The notes beneath the pieces were generated by a model. That model was not told the origin of the DNA. It saw only the letters and a program-made list of their open reading frames with translations, and did no database searches. Below, piece after piece: positions 51,196 to 59,175 of a stretch of 64,000 bases of DNA; positions within the stretch are counted from its first letter, which is position 1; every line of letters begins with the position of its first letter. Origin of the DNA: Myxococcus dinghuensis (lineage in GTDB: Bacteria; Myxococcota; Myxococcia; Myxococcales; Myxococcaceae); the NCBI RefSeq assembly GCF_024198235.1, contig NZ_JAKCFB010000013.1, positions 124,001-188,000 on the forward strand. Direction: 5' to 3'. The position numbers were made by a program, and so were the translations under genes.

Positions 51196-51627
51196 TCAAG
51201 GGGCGGGGGTCGCCGCCCCCTGGGGCTTCACCACCGCGAGCGCCACGTGCTTCACGCCCGCCGCCTTCGCCAGCTTCATGACCTGGAGCACGTCCCGGGT
51301 GGACAGGGACTGGTCGCCCTTGAGGAGGAAGCGGCGCTCGGGATTCTCGAGGTGTTCCTCGGTCAACCGTCGCTGGAAGCTCACCGTGTCCGGGTAGCGG
51401 TCCTTCTCGACGTAGAACACCCGCTCCGGCGTCACCGAGAGGACCACGGGATCGGACTTGTCCCCTTCCTCGACCTGGGTCGCCTTGGGCAGCTCCACCG
51501 CCTCGCCGCGCATCAGCTTCGGGGTCACCACCATGAAGATGATGAGGAGGACCAGCACCACATCGACCAGGGGCGTGACGTTGATGTCGCTCTTCACGCC
51601 GCCTCGACCACCCGCGGACATCCCCAT
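51196..51627 (-). CDS. ExbD/TolR-family protein without an ExbB partner nearby
   Basis: A 143-residue inner-membrane protein. An N-terminal Gly-rich, basic stretch leads into the single membrane helix DINVTPLVDVVLVLLIIFMVV, where the conserved Asp of the proton channel is present (the Asp in PLVDVVLVLLI). The periplasmic domain follows (SDPVVLSVTPERVFYVEKDRYPD, RRFLLKGDQSLSTRDVLQVMKLAKAAGVKHVALAV in parts). ExbD normally pairs with an ExbB/TolQ/MotA-type protein to use proton-motive force; none is encoded next to it. ATG 51627 has AAGGAG nine bases upstream. It belongs to the minus-strand run from the PEGA kinase. Confidence 0.94.
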   Translation of the reverse strand: MGMSAGGRGGVKSDINVTPLVDVVLVLLIIFMVVTPKLMRGEAVELPKATQVEEGDKSDPVVLSVTPERVFYVEKDRYPDTVSFQRRLTEEHLENPERRFLLKGDQSLSTRDVLQVMKLAKAAGVKHVALAVVKPQGAATPAP

Positions 51628-51747
51628 GAACGGCTGCTCCTTGCAGGAAGGGAACAGCTCCATGGGTACCTGGACGCGCGGGCTTCTTGGCCGACGCGCG
51701 TCCCGGGTCGGGTCATCGTTTCGTCATGGGCGGCGGGACACGCGGCG

Positions 51748-51990
51748 CTATCGCGCCAGGCGCACCCGGTCCTGTCCGCCGCTGCCGAACGCCGCGCCGA
51801 GCACGCAGAAGAAGTGCAGCGCCAGGCCCGGGAAGAAGAAGAACCAGTAGCCCACGCCGACGAAGCAGAACCAGAGGATGGCCCGGAAGAGCTGGCCCTT
51901 GTAGAGCTGCCCCAGCCCCGGGAAGAAGAACGAGAGGAGCCCCGCGACGATGGGGTTGAAGCGGCGCTCGCGGATGAGGTCGGTGGTCAT
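51748..51990 (-). CDS. Small membrane protein, TM2/DUF5683-like
   Basis: An 80-residue protein of two hydrophobic helices. The segment PIVAGLLSFFFPGLGQLYKGQ has the FFPGLGQLYKGQ hallmark of TM2-like small membrane proteins, and it is followed by Phe-rich AILWFCFVGVGYWFFFFPGLALHFFCVLGAAFG in parts. The charged N-terminus TTDLIRERRFN is cytoplasmic. Function is not known for most members; some are co-expressed with stress or secretion systems. ATG 51990 has GGGAGA upstream. It sits 120 bp before the ExbD-like gene and 71 bp after the TPR-like gene in the same direction. The larger frame running upstream in this register is not coding. Confidence 0.8.
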   Translation of the reverse strand: MTTDLIRERRFNPIVAGLLSFFFPGLGQLYKGQLFRAILWFCFVGVGYWFFFFPGLALHFFCVLGAAFGSGGQDRVRLAR

Positions 51991-52061
51991 GGCGTTCTCC
52001 CTGGCACGTCCCTCGCACCTAAACGCGGGCCGCGCGACACGATAATCGAGCCGCCCGCTCC

Positions 52062-52781
52062 TCAGCGGTCCGGCCGGGCAGGCGGTGCGGGCGTCAGCAC
52101 GAGTCCATCCAGGACACCATACGCATAGGCCGCCGCGAACGCATACGCGCCGATGAGATAGGCCGTGTTGAACGACCGCGCGCGGTCCACGTCGCCCACG
52201 TCGTAGCGCCCGTCCGGCCCCCGCAGCGAGAGCGCCGATTGCAGCGAGATTCCCGCCACCGCGAGCCCCACGCCCTGGGTCACCGCCAGCGCCACCCCCT
52301 TCCCCGAGCGACCATGCTTGAGGTGCCCCACGCCGAGGGGCGCCAGGTACCACGCGCGGGACACGGTGGGGGCCAGCGGGACCGTCGCCGGGTTCTCCGT
52401 GAGGGACGTTGGCGGCGGCAGCAGGCGGGGACGCCGTTCGGCGGCGAGCTCCGCGATGCGCGTCTGGTGCGCGGCGCGCGTGCGGCCCACGAAGGCGATG
52501 AAGTCCGGGGGATACAGCAGCGGGTCCAGCGCGGAGTCCTCGCGAGCGGCCAGCGCGCGCACGACCTCGTCCTCCGCGCGGGGCAGCTCCTCCTGTGCGT
52601 GGTACGTGGCCGCGAGCAGCAGGTGGGCCTCGGCCTCGAGCGCGTCGCCCTCCAGCCGCAGCGGATAGAGGAGCGACTCCAGCTCGGTGCGGGCCCGGGG
52701 CAGCTCGCCGGACTGGTAGGACTCCCTCGCGGGGTCCAGCGGCGAGGCCGCGAGCATCAGCAGAAACCACGTGGCGCTCAT
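52062..52781 (-). CDS. TPR-like membrane protein (DUF5683-type C-terminus)
   Basis: A 239-residue protein. The N-terminus is a short hydrophobic segment (MSATWFLLMLAASPLD), probably a signal peptide. Residues about 18-110 are TPR-like helices (ARESYQSGELPRARTELESLL, ALEAEAHLLLAATYHAQEELPRAEDEVVRAL in parts). The C-terminal half has hydrophobic segments AWYLAPLGVGHLKHGRSGKGVALAV and AYLIGAYAFAAAYAYGVLDG, the pattern of the DUF5683 group. The ATG overlaps the stop of the PEGA kinase (TGATG), so the two are translationally coupled and likely act together at the membrane. Confidence 0.78.
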   Translation of the reverse strand: MSATWFLLMLAASPLDPARESYQSGELPRARTELESLLYPLRLEGDALEAEAHLLLAATYHAQEELPRAEDEVVRALAAREDSALDPLLYPPDFIAFVGRTRAAHQTRIAELAAERRPRLLPPPTSLTENPATVPLAPTVSRAWYLAPLGVGHLKHGRSGKGVALAVTQGVGLAVAGISLQSALSLRGPDGRYDVGDVDRARSFNTAYLIGAYAFAAAYAYGVLDGLVLTPAPPARPDR

Positions 52782-55030
52782 CACGGCGTCACCTCCAGCG
52801 TCACGTTCATCCGACGACCCGCCACCACGTCCACCTCACGTTGAAGGACCGGCACGCCGGGCGCGCGCGCCGTGAGGGTGTGTCGGCCATGCTCGACGCT
52901 CAACGGAGCCGCGAGCGGCGCGACACCGACCTCCCGACCATCCAGGAAGAGTCGAGCCCCCGCCGGAGCGACGACGACCAGCTCCGCCCTCCGGGGCGTC
53001 AGCGTCACGTCGCGCGCCACCGTCTCGCCGGGCGCGAGCGTCACGTCCAGCTCGACCGCGTCGCAGAGGGGGTGCGCGAAGCGCAGCCGGTACGTCCCCG
53101 CTGGCAGCGACAGGTCGCGGACCCGGGGCGTGTAGCCTCGGCTCGCTCCGTCCACGAACACCTCGGCCCAGGGGCGCGCGGTGACACGCAGCACTCCGGG
53201 ACGCGCGGGCTCGGAGACGCTGGCGGTGGGGGAAGCGCCGACCCCTGACGTGGCCAGGTTCGCCGCACCAGGTTGCGTTCCCTTCGGTGAATCCGTTCGT
53301 GATGGAGTGGCGGAACCGTCCGCGGCCGCGCCCGTCGTCTCCGGACGCGCGCCTCGAACCCGCTCCGTGCCTCGAGCCGCGTCACGAGGTGAAGGGGCCC
53401 CTCGAACGGTGCGGAGGTCCGACGTCCCGACGGGCGACACGACCGCACTTGAAGGCCCGACACGCGATGGGTCCTGACCGGCAGCCACACCGAGGTCCGA
53501 CGTTCCGACGCGTGACGCGCTCGTCCCAGTGACTGCTCCCGAAGCGTCGACACGCGATGGGCTCGGCTCGACGAGTGCTCCAGCGAGCGGCGTACTCGCT
53601 GGCTCCTGCTCGGCGACCACACCGACCTCCGGCGTCCCGCCAGACGATGGGCTCGGACCCGTGCCAGTGCGTCCGCGAGCGTCATCGCCAGCGGCACCCT
53701 GCCTCGCAAGCCCCTCCGCTGGGCGCTCACCACCTGGAGCGGGCGAACTCCCCATCCCCATCGCGGCGCCCCTCGCTGCTCCGCCAAGCGCCTCTTGCGT
53801 CGGACGCCCATCCTCTCCCGACATCGCCGACATGGCGCCGGAACGCACGGGCGCAGTCTCACCGCGCGACGACGCCCCGACTCCAGGCGCCAGGGAATCC
53901 GCCTCGCCCCCGGACCGCACCGCCCACACGCCCCACCCCGCCGCGACACAAGCCGCGACTCCCGCCCCGACGGCGAGCCCCTTCCATCTCGGCTGCCTCG
54001 GCCGCTCGCGGAGCAGCGCCATCACCTCGGCGGACCCCGGCTCCAACACCAGGGCCGCGTTGAGCACCCGCGCCGCCCGCGCCCCCTCCCCGCGTGACAA
54101 CAACGCCCGCCCCTCGGCCAGCAGCCGCTCGAAGCGCTCCCGCCGCCACCGCGCGGCGACGGTCGTCGGCTCGCCCAGGAACGCACGCGACACCTCGGCC
54201 GGGGGGCCGACGTGCCGCCCCAGCACCTCCGCGAGCGCCCCGTCCAGCGCCGCGCCGTCCTCCGGCCGGTCCCTCGGGTCCCTCGCCAGACAGCGCGCCA
54301 CCAGGGCCACCAGCGGCTCGGGGAGCGCGGGCAAGAACTCGGACAGGCTCGGCGCGTCCTTCGACATCACCGACGCGGCCAGGTGCGCCGCGCCCCGGCC
54401 CTCGTGGGGCGTGCGCCCCACGCACAGCTCGAACAGGATGACCCCCACCGCGTACACATCCGACGCCGGCGAGAACGCCCCGGTGTCGATGCGCTCGGGG
54501 GCCATGTACGGCAGCGAGCCCGTCACCGCCCCGGTGCTCGTCAACCGCTCCTGGTCCTCCAGCGCCGCCAACCCGAAGTCCGCCAGCTTCAACGGCCCGC
54601 CCGAGGCGACCAGCACGTTCTCCGGCTTCACGTCCCGGTGGACGATGCCCCGCGCATGGGCCGCGGCCAGCGCGCGCGCCAGCTCCCACCCCAGCACCAT
54701 CGCCGCCTCGGGGGGCACCGGCGCCAGCCGTCCAGCCAACGCGCGCAGGTCCTCGCCCTGGACCCACTCGCAGACGAGGAACGGCCCCTGCGCGCCGTCC
54801 TCTCCGAAGTCATGGACCTCCAGGACGTTGGGGTGGCGCAGCGACGCGGCCAGCTCGGCCTCCCGGCGGAAGCGCTCCGCGCGACCCGAGCCCCCTCCAG
54901 GGTGCATCCGCTTCAGCGCCACCGGGCGCGACAATCGCAGGTCCGTGGCCAGGAACACCGTGGCCATCCCCCCACGCCCCAACTCCCGCTCGAGTCGGTA
55001 GCGGCCTGCGAGCACTTCACCCGTCATCAC
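52781..55030 (-). CDS. Ser/Thr protein kinase with C-terminal PEGA domains
   Basis: A 749-residue membrane kinase. The kinase domain (about residues 8-270) has the Gly loop LGRGGMATVFLA, VALKRM, catalytic HRDVKPENVL (near 130), DFGLA and APERID, all intact. A helix region and one membrane segment (VGAGVAACVAAGWGVWAV, near 345) follow. About 250 residues of low-complexity Ser/Thr/Gly/Pro sequence with degenerate repeats of SRVGTSDLGV and SRVGPSSAVV lead to two PEGA domains (about 610-749; ITARPWAEVFVDGASRG-like and AELVVVAPAGARLFLDGREVG), outside the membrane. PEGA domains bind surface polymers or pilus-like structures. Start GTG 55030 or ATG 55027. Coupled to the TPR-like membrane protein. 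Confidence 0.95.
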   Translation of the reverse strand: MMTGEVLAGRYRLERELGRGGMATVFLATDLRLSRPVALKRMHPGGGSGRAERFRREAELAASLRHPNVLEVHDFGEDGAQGPFLVCEWVQGEDLRALAGRLAPVPPEAAMVLGWELARALAAAHARGIVHRDVKPENVLVASGGPLKLADFGLAALEDQERLTSTGAVTGSLPYMAPERIDTGAFSPASDVYAVGVILFELCVGRTPHEGRGAAHLAASVMSKDAPSLSEFLPALPEPLVALVARCLARDPRDRPEDGAALDGALAEVLGRHVGPPAEVSRAFLGEPTTVAARWRRERFERLLAEGRALLSRGEGARAARVLNAALVLEPGSAEVMALLRERPRQPRWKGLAVGAGVAACVAAGWGVWAVRSGGEADSLAPGVGASSRGETAPVRSGAMSAMSGEDGRPTQEALGGAARGAAMGMGSSPAPGGERPAEGLARQGAAGDDARGRTGTGPSPSSGGTPEVGVVAEQEPASTPLAGALVEPSPSRVDASGAVTGTSASRVGTSDLGVAAGQDPSRVGPSSAVVSPVGTSDLRTVRGAPSPRDAARGTERVRGARPETTGAAADGSATPSRTDSPKGTQPGAANLATSGVGASPTASVSEPARPGVLRVTARPWAEVFVDGASRGYTPRVRDLSLPAGTYRLRFAHPLCDAVELDVTLAPGETVARDVTLTPRRAELVVVAPAGARLFLDGREVGVAPLAAPLSVEHGRHTLTARAPGVPVLQREVDVVAGRRMNVTLEVTP

Positions 55031-55077
55031 CCGGGCATTCTCCGGGAGCCGCCGCCCGCGAGCAACCCGCCCCCCGG

Positions 55078-56250
55078 CTACAGCCGGCAGGCCCGGGCGC
55101 GTCCGACCACCTCGCAGGCCCCCGCCGCCCCTCCCGGACAGTCACTGTCCCGAGCGCAGAGCTGGCGGCAACGCAACCCCTGGTCCGACGGCAGACACTC
55201 GCCGCACCGGGCGCAATCCAGCGAATTCTCGCAAGTCCGTCCCACCGTCGTCGGCGCGTCCGAACAGGCCTCCACGCACACCGAATCCGACGCGCAGCGG
55301 TAGCCCTCCGACAGGCAGATTCCCCCTCCCGCCTGGGGATTGCACGACTCCTCGCATCGCCGACGCGTCGGATGGCAGTTCGCGACGGTCGTGCACTCCA
55401 GGGAGCTGGTGCACCCCTCTCCCAACCGGGGTCCCACCTCGCACTGGGACTGCCTGCAGCGCCGGCCCACCGGGCACTGGAAGTCCGTCGAGCACGTCAG
55501 CGTGCAGACCCTGCCGTCACAGCCCGCCCCGGGCGTCTTGCACTCACAGGCGCGCGAACAGGACCCGCCCAGCTCGACGGTCCCCCCACACACCTCCGTG
55601 CCGCCATCCTGGCAGCCCGTCCCCGAACAACCTCCGTCGGAGCCGCCCCCGTCGGAGCCTCCGTCCTGGCAGCCCGCCCCCGAGCACCCCCCGTCGGAGC
55701 CTCCGTCCTGGCAGGCCCCTCCGGTACAGCCACCGTCCACGCCCCCGTCACCGCAGGACGCCCCCGTGCAACCGCCGTCCGTACCGCCGTCCATTCCAGC
55801 GTCCGCACCGGCATCCGGACAGGCCGACCCCTCGCACTCCCAGGTCGGCATGCAGGCCCGGAGCGGCACGGACTCGCCGGGAATCTGCATGCACTCCTGG
55901 TTCAGGCGATCACAGCCCAGGTCGCAGGACTTGAAACACACCCCCAGGTTCACCGCGCAGACGCTGCCTCCCGGACACGGCACCGACTGGGAGCACTCCA
56001 GCGTGCAGTACCCGCCGAGCCAGGAGCGGTTGCACACGTAACCCGGCCCGCAGTCGTCGGCGAAGATGCACCCGGAGCCGACCCACATCCCGTCGATGGG
56101 GACACACGCCCCCTCGTCGCAGGCCTGCCCCTGGGCGCAGACGTTCACCTCGTCGCAGCGGGCGCGGATGTCGAGCGGACACCCCGACGTGAGCAACCAC
56201 AGGAAGGCGCCCACGGCGGGCAACAGGAACGGACGGAGGCGGCGGTTCAC
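55078..56250 (-). CDS. Cys-rich lipoprotein with DGG/SDGGC repeats
   Basis: A 390-residue exported lipoprotein: the signal NRRLRPFLLPAVGAFLWLLTSGC ends in the lipidated Cys24. The body has more than 40 Cys in EGF/DKK-like spacing (for example CGPGYVCNRSWLGGYC, CPVGRRCRQSQC, CARCGECLPSDQGLRC). Residues about 158-215 carry a repeat array based on DGGSDGGCSG and DGGVDGGCTG, a hallmark of myxobacterial exported proteins. The array gives clear tandem repeats in the DNA (about 55610-55780). GTG 56250 starts the signal. It lies 47 bp before the PEGA kinase, perhaps its ligand or anchor. Function unknown. Confidence 0.85.
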   Translation of the reverse strand: MNRRLRPFLLPAVGAFLWLLTSGCPLDIRARCDEVNVCAQGQACDEGACVPIDGMWVGSGCIFADDCGPGYVCNRSWLGGYCTLECSQSVPCPGGSVCAVNLGVCFKSCDLGCDRLNQECMQIPGESVPLRACMPTWECEGSACPDAGADAGMDGGTDGGCTGASCGDGGVDGGCTGGACQDGGSDGGCSGAGCQDGGSDGGGSDGGCSGTGCQDGGTEVCGGTVELGGSCSRACECKTPGAGCDGRVCTLTCSTDFQCPVGRRCRQSQCEVGPRLGEGCTSSLECTTVANCHPTRRRCEESCNPQAGGGICLSEGYRCASDSVCVEACSDAPTTVGRTCENSLDCARCGECLPSDQGLRCRQLCARDSDCPGGAAGACEVVGRARACRL

Positions 56251-56335
56251 CAAGGCCCGGGCGACTCTAGACGGAGAGCCCCCCTCGCCTCCAACCCGCG
56301 AGACGAGGGGGGCAGGTGAGTCGCCCAACCCACCA

Positions 56336-57055
56336 CTACATGCAGGTGCCCATGAAGCCGGGCGCCGCGAAGCACTGACCGCTGACACAGTGCGCGTTCT
56401 CCGTGCAGGGGAAGCCGAAGGCGCCCGGGCTGCAGAAGCCGAGGACCGCGTTGGTGAAGGGCTTCACGCAGCTCCACGACGAGGGGCAGTTGCTGTTCTC
56501 GCGGCAGAGGCCCTGCATGCAGAAGCGGGCCTTGTTCGCCAGGTAGCCGTCGTTGCACACCGCGCCGCCCAGGCCCACCGGGCACATGCCGTCCACCGAG
56601 CAGGGCGCGAAGTTCGCGCAGTACGGCTGCTGGGCCTTCGACTCGTCGCCCTCGAGGCAGACGGAGTAGGCGTCACAGCCGTCCTTGCCGTCCGTCGCGT
56701 CCGCGTCGCACGAGGGCGGGTTGGAGGGCGGACGCAGGCTGCACAGGCCCTCCACGCACATCTGGTTGCTCAGGCACTGGCTGTCGCCGGTGCAGGTCGG
56801 CACCGTCCGGCTCTTGCAATAGGAGACCGCGGTCCCGGTGTCCTTGGTGTCGCAGTACTGGTCCTTGGAACAGTTGTCGTCGGACTGGCAGCCGATGGCA
56901 CACAGGCCGTTGAAGCAGAACTGCCCGGAGGGGCAGGGCTTGTTCGCGCTGCACAGGAAGCTCTCGGCCTGGGGGCCGGGCTCGTCGTCGTCCTTCGTCT
57001 CGCCACAACCCACCACCGCCAGCGCCATCAAGAAGGCCATCGCCACGTGCTTCAT
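56336..57055 (-). CDS. Cys-rich lipoprotein
   Basis: A 239-residue lipoprotein with signal MKHVAMAFLMALAVVGC, lipidated Cys17, followed by the acidic linker GETKDDDEPGPQ. The body holds about 26 Cys in repeated CxxxxxCxxGxxC units (CSANKPCPSGQFCFNGLC, CVSGQCFAAPGFMGTC) like the neighbouring larger protein, so it is probably a disulfide-rich surface or periplasmic domain. ATG 57055 is preferred over ATG 57070 because GGAGACGAAC precedes it and the signal then starts MK. It lies 85 bp upstream of the larger Cys-rich lipoprotein gene on the same strand. The two may be paralogues by repeat structure. Function unknown. Confidence 0.85.
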   Translation of the reverse strand: MKHVAMAFLMALAVVGCGETKDDDEPGPQAESFLCSANKPCPSGQFCFNGLCAIGCQSDDNCSKDQYCDTKDTGTAVSYCKSRTVPTCTGDSQCLSNQMCVEGLCSLRPPSNPPSCDADATDGKDGCDAYSVCLEGDESKAQQPYCANFAPCSVDGMCPVGLGGAVCNDGYLANKARFCMQGLCRENSNCPSSWSCVKPFTNAVLGFCSPGAFGFPCTENAHCVSGQCFAAPGFMGTCM

Positions 57056-57234
57056 GTTCGTCGTCTCCATCCGTCCGGTTCAGGTTCGGGAATCAGCGCG
57101 GCGGCCAGGCCACCGCGGCGTGTCCCTCCCCCTTCGCAACCGGCGTGCCCGGCCACGTCGGAGCCCTGAACCGCCGCGATTCCACGGGGTTGCGTGACAC
57201 CAGGGCCCCCGGGGGGCGCGACGACGGAGGGAAA

Positions 57235-57252
57235 CGTGCCAGGACTGGCACG
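57235..57252 (-). terminator. Perfect hairpin after the sigma-54 activator, distal
   Basis: CGTGCCAG-GA-CTGGCACG, eight-base stem with a two-base loop. On the minus strand TTT follows. It lies 30 bases after the stop codon of the sigma-54 activator and forms a pair with the hairpin at 57261-57275. Confidence 0.6.
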
Positions 57253-57260
57253 CTCCCGGA

Positions 57261-57275
57261 GCCTCCAGAGGAGGC
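57261..57275 (-). terminator. Hairpin after the sigma-54 activator, proximal
   Basis: GCCTCC-AGA-GGAGGC, six-base stem, seven bases beyond the stop codon of the sigma-54 activator on the minus strand. Two stem-loops in tandem separate this gene from the Cys-rich lipoprotein genes downstream. The rest of the 57056-57281 gap shows only a GCCCCC-GGGGGGC palindrome near 57205. Confidence 0.5.
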
Positions 57276-57281
57276 GGCCTG

Positions 57282-59018
57282 TCAGTCCCCCTCGCCCAGG
57301 TACCGGAACAAGGAGCGCAGCCCGATGCCGAGCGCCGCCGCCGCGTCCTTCTTGCTGCCGCCGCACCGGGCGATGGCCTCGCGCACGTAGCGCTGGACGA
57401 AGGCGTCGCGGGCCTCCTCCAGCGGCACCATGACGGCGGTGTCGCCGCCCAGCTCCAGGTCGTCGCCCCCCAGCAGCTCGCCCTTGGCGAGGATGGCCGC
57501 GCGGCGCACGCGGGAGACGAGTTCGCGCACGTTGCCCGGGAAGGGGTGGCCGCGCAGGGCCTCGGCGGCCTTCTGGGTGAAGCCGTGCGCGCGGCGGCCC
57601 TCCTGCGCCAGCACGTGGTGGGCGATGAGCAGCACGTCGTCCTCGCGCTCGCGCAGGGCGGGCACGTCCACGCGCACCTCCTCCAACCGGAAGCGCAGGT
57701 CGGCGCGGAAGGCGCCCCGCTCCACCGCGTCCACCAGCGAGACGTGCGTCGCGGACACCACGCGCACGTCCACCTTGCGCGGCACGTGCTCCCCCAGCCG
57801 CGTCACCTCGCGCTCCTGCACCACGCGCAGCAGCCGCGTCTGGAGCGACAGCGGCATGTCGCCAATCTCGTCCAGGAAGAGCGTGCCGCCGTCCGCCGCC
57901 TCCACCAGCCCCGCCCGCTCCGCGCCCGCGCCGGTGAAGGCGCCGCGCGCGTGGCCGAACAGCTCGCGCTCGATGAGGCTCTCCGGCAGCGCCGCGCAGT
58001 GGACGGTGACCAGCCGCCCGCGCCGGCCGCTGCGCCGGTGGAGCGCCCGCGCCACCAGCTCCTTGCCCGTGCCCGTCTCGCCCTGGATGAGCACGTTGAG
58101 CGGCGTGGGCCCCAGCCGCTCCACCTGCCGGTACAGGGCGCGCATGGGCGGCGATTCTCCGATGAGCCCCTCGAAGGTCGCCGCCTCGATGCGCCGGGTG
58201 AAGCCCTCCAGCTGCGCGCGCAGCTCCGTCAGCTCCCGCCGCGTGGACAGCAGCAGCGCCGCCAGCGAGGAGAGCGCCATGGCCTCCTCGAGCGCCTGCG
58301 CGCAGAAGGGCCGCGCTCCCAGCCGCCGCCCCAGGTACACCACGGACAGGGGCACCTGCTCCACGCGCAGCGGCACCACGAGCGCGGAGGACAGCCGCAG
58401 CGCCTCCACGCTGGGCGCCCGCGCCAGCACCGCGTCCGCCAGCACGTCCTCCACGCGCACCGGCGCGCCGGACGTCAGCACCCGCTCCACCAGGCTGTCC
58501 GCCACCGCCGCGTCCGGCACCGGCCCCGTGGCGCACAGCACGCGCCGCGGCCCCTCCCGCGAGTCCGCCGTGACGAGGAACCCCACGTCCGCGCCCACGG
58601 CGTCCGCCATGCCCCGCATCACCAGCTCCAGCAGCTCCAGCGGCGGGCGCTGCACGAGCAGCCGCGACGCCAGCTCCGACAGCACCGAGCCCAGGCGCCC
58701 CCCACCCGGGGGGACCTCCGGGGCGAGGGGCGCGGACGGGAGGGACTCCACCAGCTCCAGCTCCACGGGGCCCACGCGGAAGCGCTCGCCCGGCTCCAGC
58801 GGCGCGGACTCCACGCGCCGGCCGCGCACCTTCACGTCGCAGCCCTTGCCGGAGGCGGACACGCTCCACCCGCGCCCATCGCGGAACAGCAGGGCGTGGC
58901 TCGGGCGGATGCCCGGGACGGCGAGGACCGCGTCGCAGGTGGCGTCCGCGCCGATGGAGACCACCGGCTTGTCCAGGGGGAGACGTCTGCCGTCGGGGAG
59001 CACGAGGAAGAGGGGCAT
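57282..59018 (-). CDS. Sigma-54-dependent activator with FHA and GAF domains
   Basis: A 578-residue enhancer-binding protein. The N-terminal FHA domain (about residues 1-95; RPSHALLFRD, a phosphothreonine-binding fold) links it to Ser/Thr kinases. A GAF domain follows (about 125-275), then the AAA+ domain (about 300-530) with Walker A GETGTGKE, the sigma-54 contact loop GAFTGA (near residue 356), Walker B GGTLFLDEIGDMP and GNVRELVSRVRRAAI. The Fis-type helix-turn-helix GGSKKDAAAALGIGLRSLFRYL ends the protein. FHA-containing activators are a myxobacterial speciality and are typically fed by kinases such as the PEGA kinase downstream. An inverted repeat sits just before the start codon. Confidence 0.95.
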   Translation of the reverse strand: MPLFLVLPDGRRLPLDKPVVSIGADATCDAVLAVPGIRPSHALLFRDGRGWSVSASGKGCDVKVRGRRVESAPLEPGERFRVGPVELELVESLPSAPLAPEVPPGGGRLGSVLSELASRLLVQRPPLELLELVMRGMADAVGADVGFLVTADSREGPRRVLCATGPVPDAAVADSLVERVLTSGAPVRVEDVLADAVLARAPSVEALRLSSALVVPLRVEQVPLSVVYLGRRLGARPFCAQALEEAMALSSLAALLLSTRRELTELRAQLEGFTRRIEAATFEGLIGESPPMRALYRQVERLGPTPLNVLIQGETGTGKELVARALHRRSGRRGRLVTVHCAALPESLIERELFGHARGAFTGAGAERAGLVEAADGGTLFLDEIGDMPLSLQTRLLRVVQEREVTRLGEHVPRKVDVRVVSATHVSLVDAVERGAFRADLRFRLEEVRVDVPALREREDDVLLIAHHVLAQEGRRAHGFTQKAAEALRGHPFPGNVRELVSRVRRAAILAKGELLGGDDLELGGDTAVMVPLEEARDAFVQRYVREAIARCGGSKKDAAAALGIGLRSLFRYLGEGD

Positions 59019-59022
59019 GGCG

Positions 59023-59054
59023 GCGACGCGGGAGGCGCGGGTGTCCCGCGTCGC
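59023..59054. repeat. Perfect 11-bp inverted repeat ahead of the activator's start codon
   Basis: GCGACGCGGGA (59023-59033), ten-base loop, TCCCGCGTCGC (59044-59054). On the minus strand the stem ends four bases before the ATG of the sigma-54 activator, where a ribosome binding site would be; none is seen. It may control translation or be an operator for autoregulation. Confidence 0.65.
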
Positions 59055-59118
59055 ATATCAGGAATGCGCCGGCGGCGACCCGGGACGTACGGGGCCGGAC
59101 GCTCGCGAAAGGCGGGGA

Positions 59119-59146
59119 TTGTCTCCACGCGGGCGGCTGCTATCAC
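59119..59146 (+). promoter_or_regulatory. Candidate promoter of the dehydrogenase gene
   Basis: TTGTCT (59119-59124), 16-base spacer, TATCAC (59141-59146) with a TG-n extension before the -10. It lies 30 bases before ATG 59176. No TGGC-N8-TTGC sigma-54 promoter is seen in this gap, so the adjacent activator probably does not act on this gene. Confidence 0.35.
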
Positions 59147-59175
59147 CAGGGCCCTCTCGAGGAGCCGGAGCCGCC

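Noticed and set aside
53529..55001. 490-codon plus-strand frame, Ser/Arg/Pro-rich
   Set aside because: Antisense to the Ser/Thr kinase, whose catalytic motifs are complete.
57245..57260. TGGCACG resembling the -24 box of a sigma-54 promoter
   Set aside because: No GC/TTGC -12 element at the required distance on either strand; the bases are explained by the hairpin.
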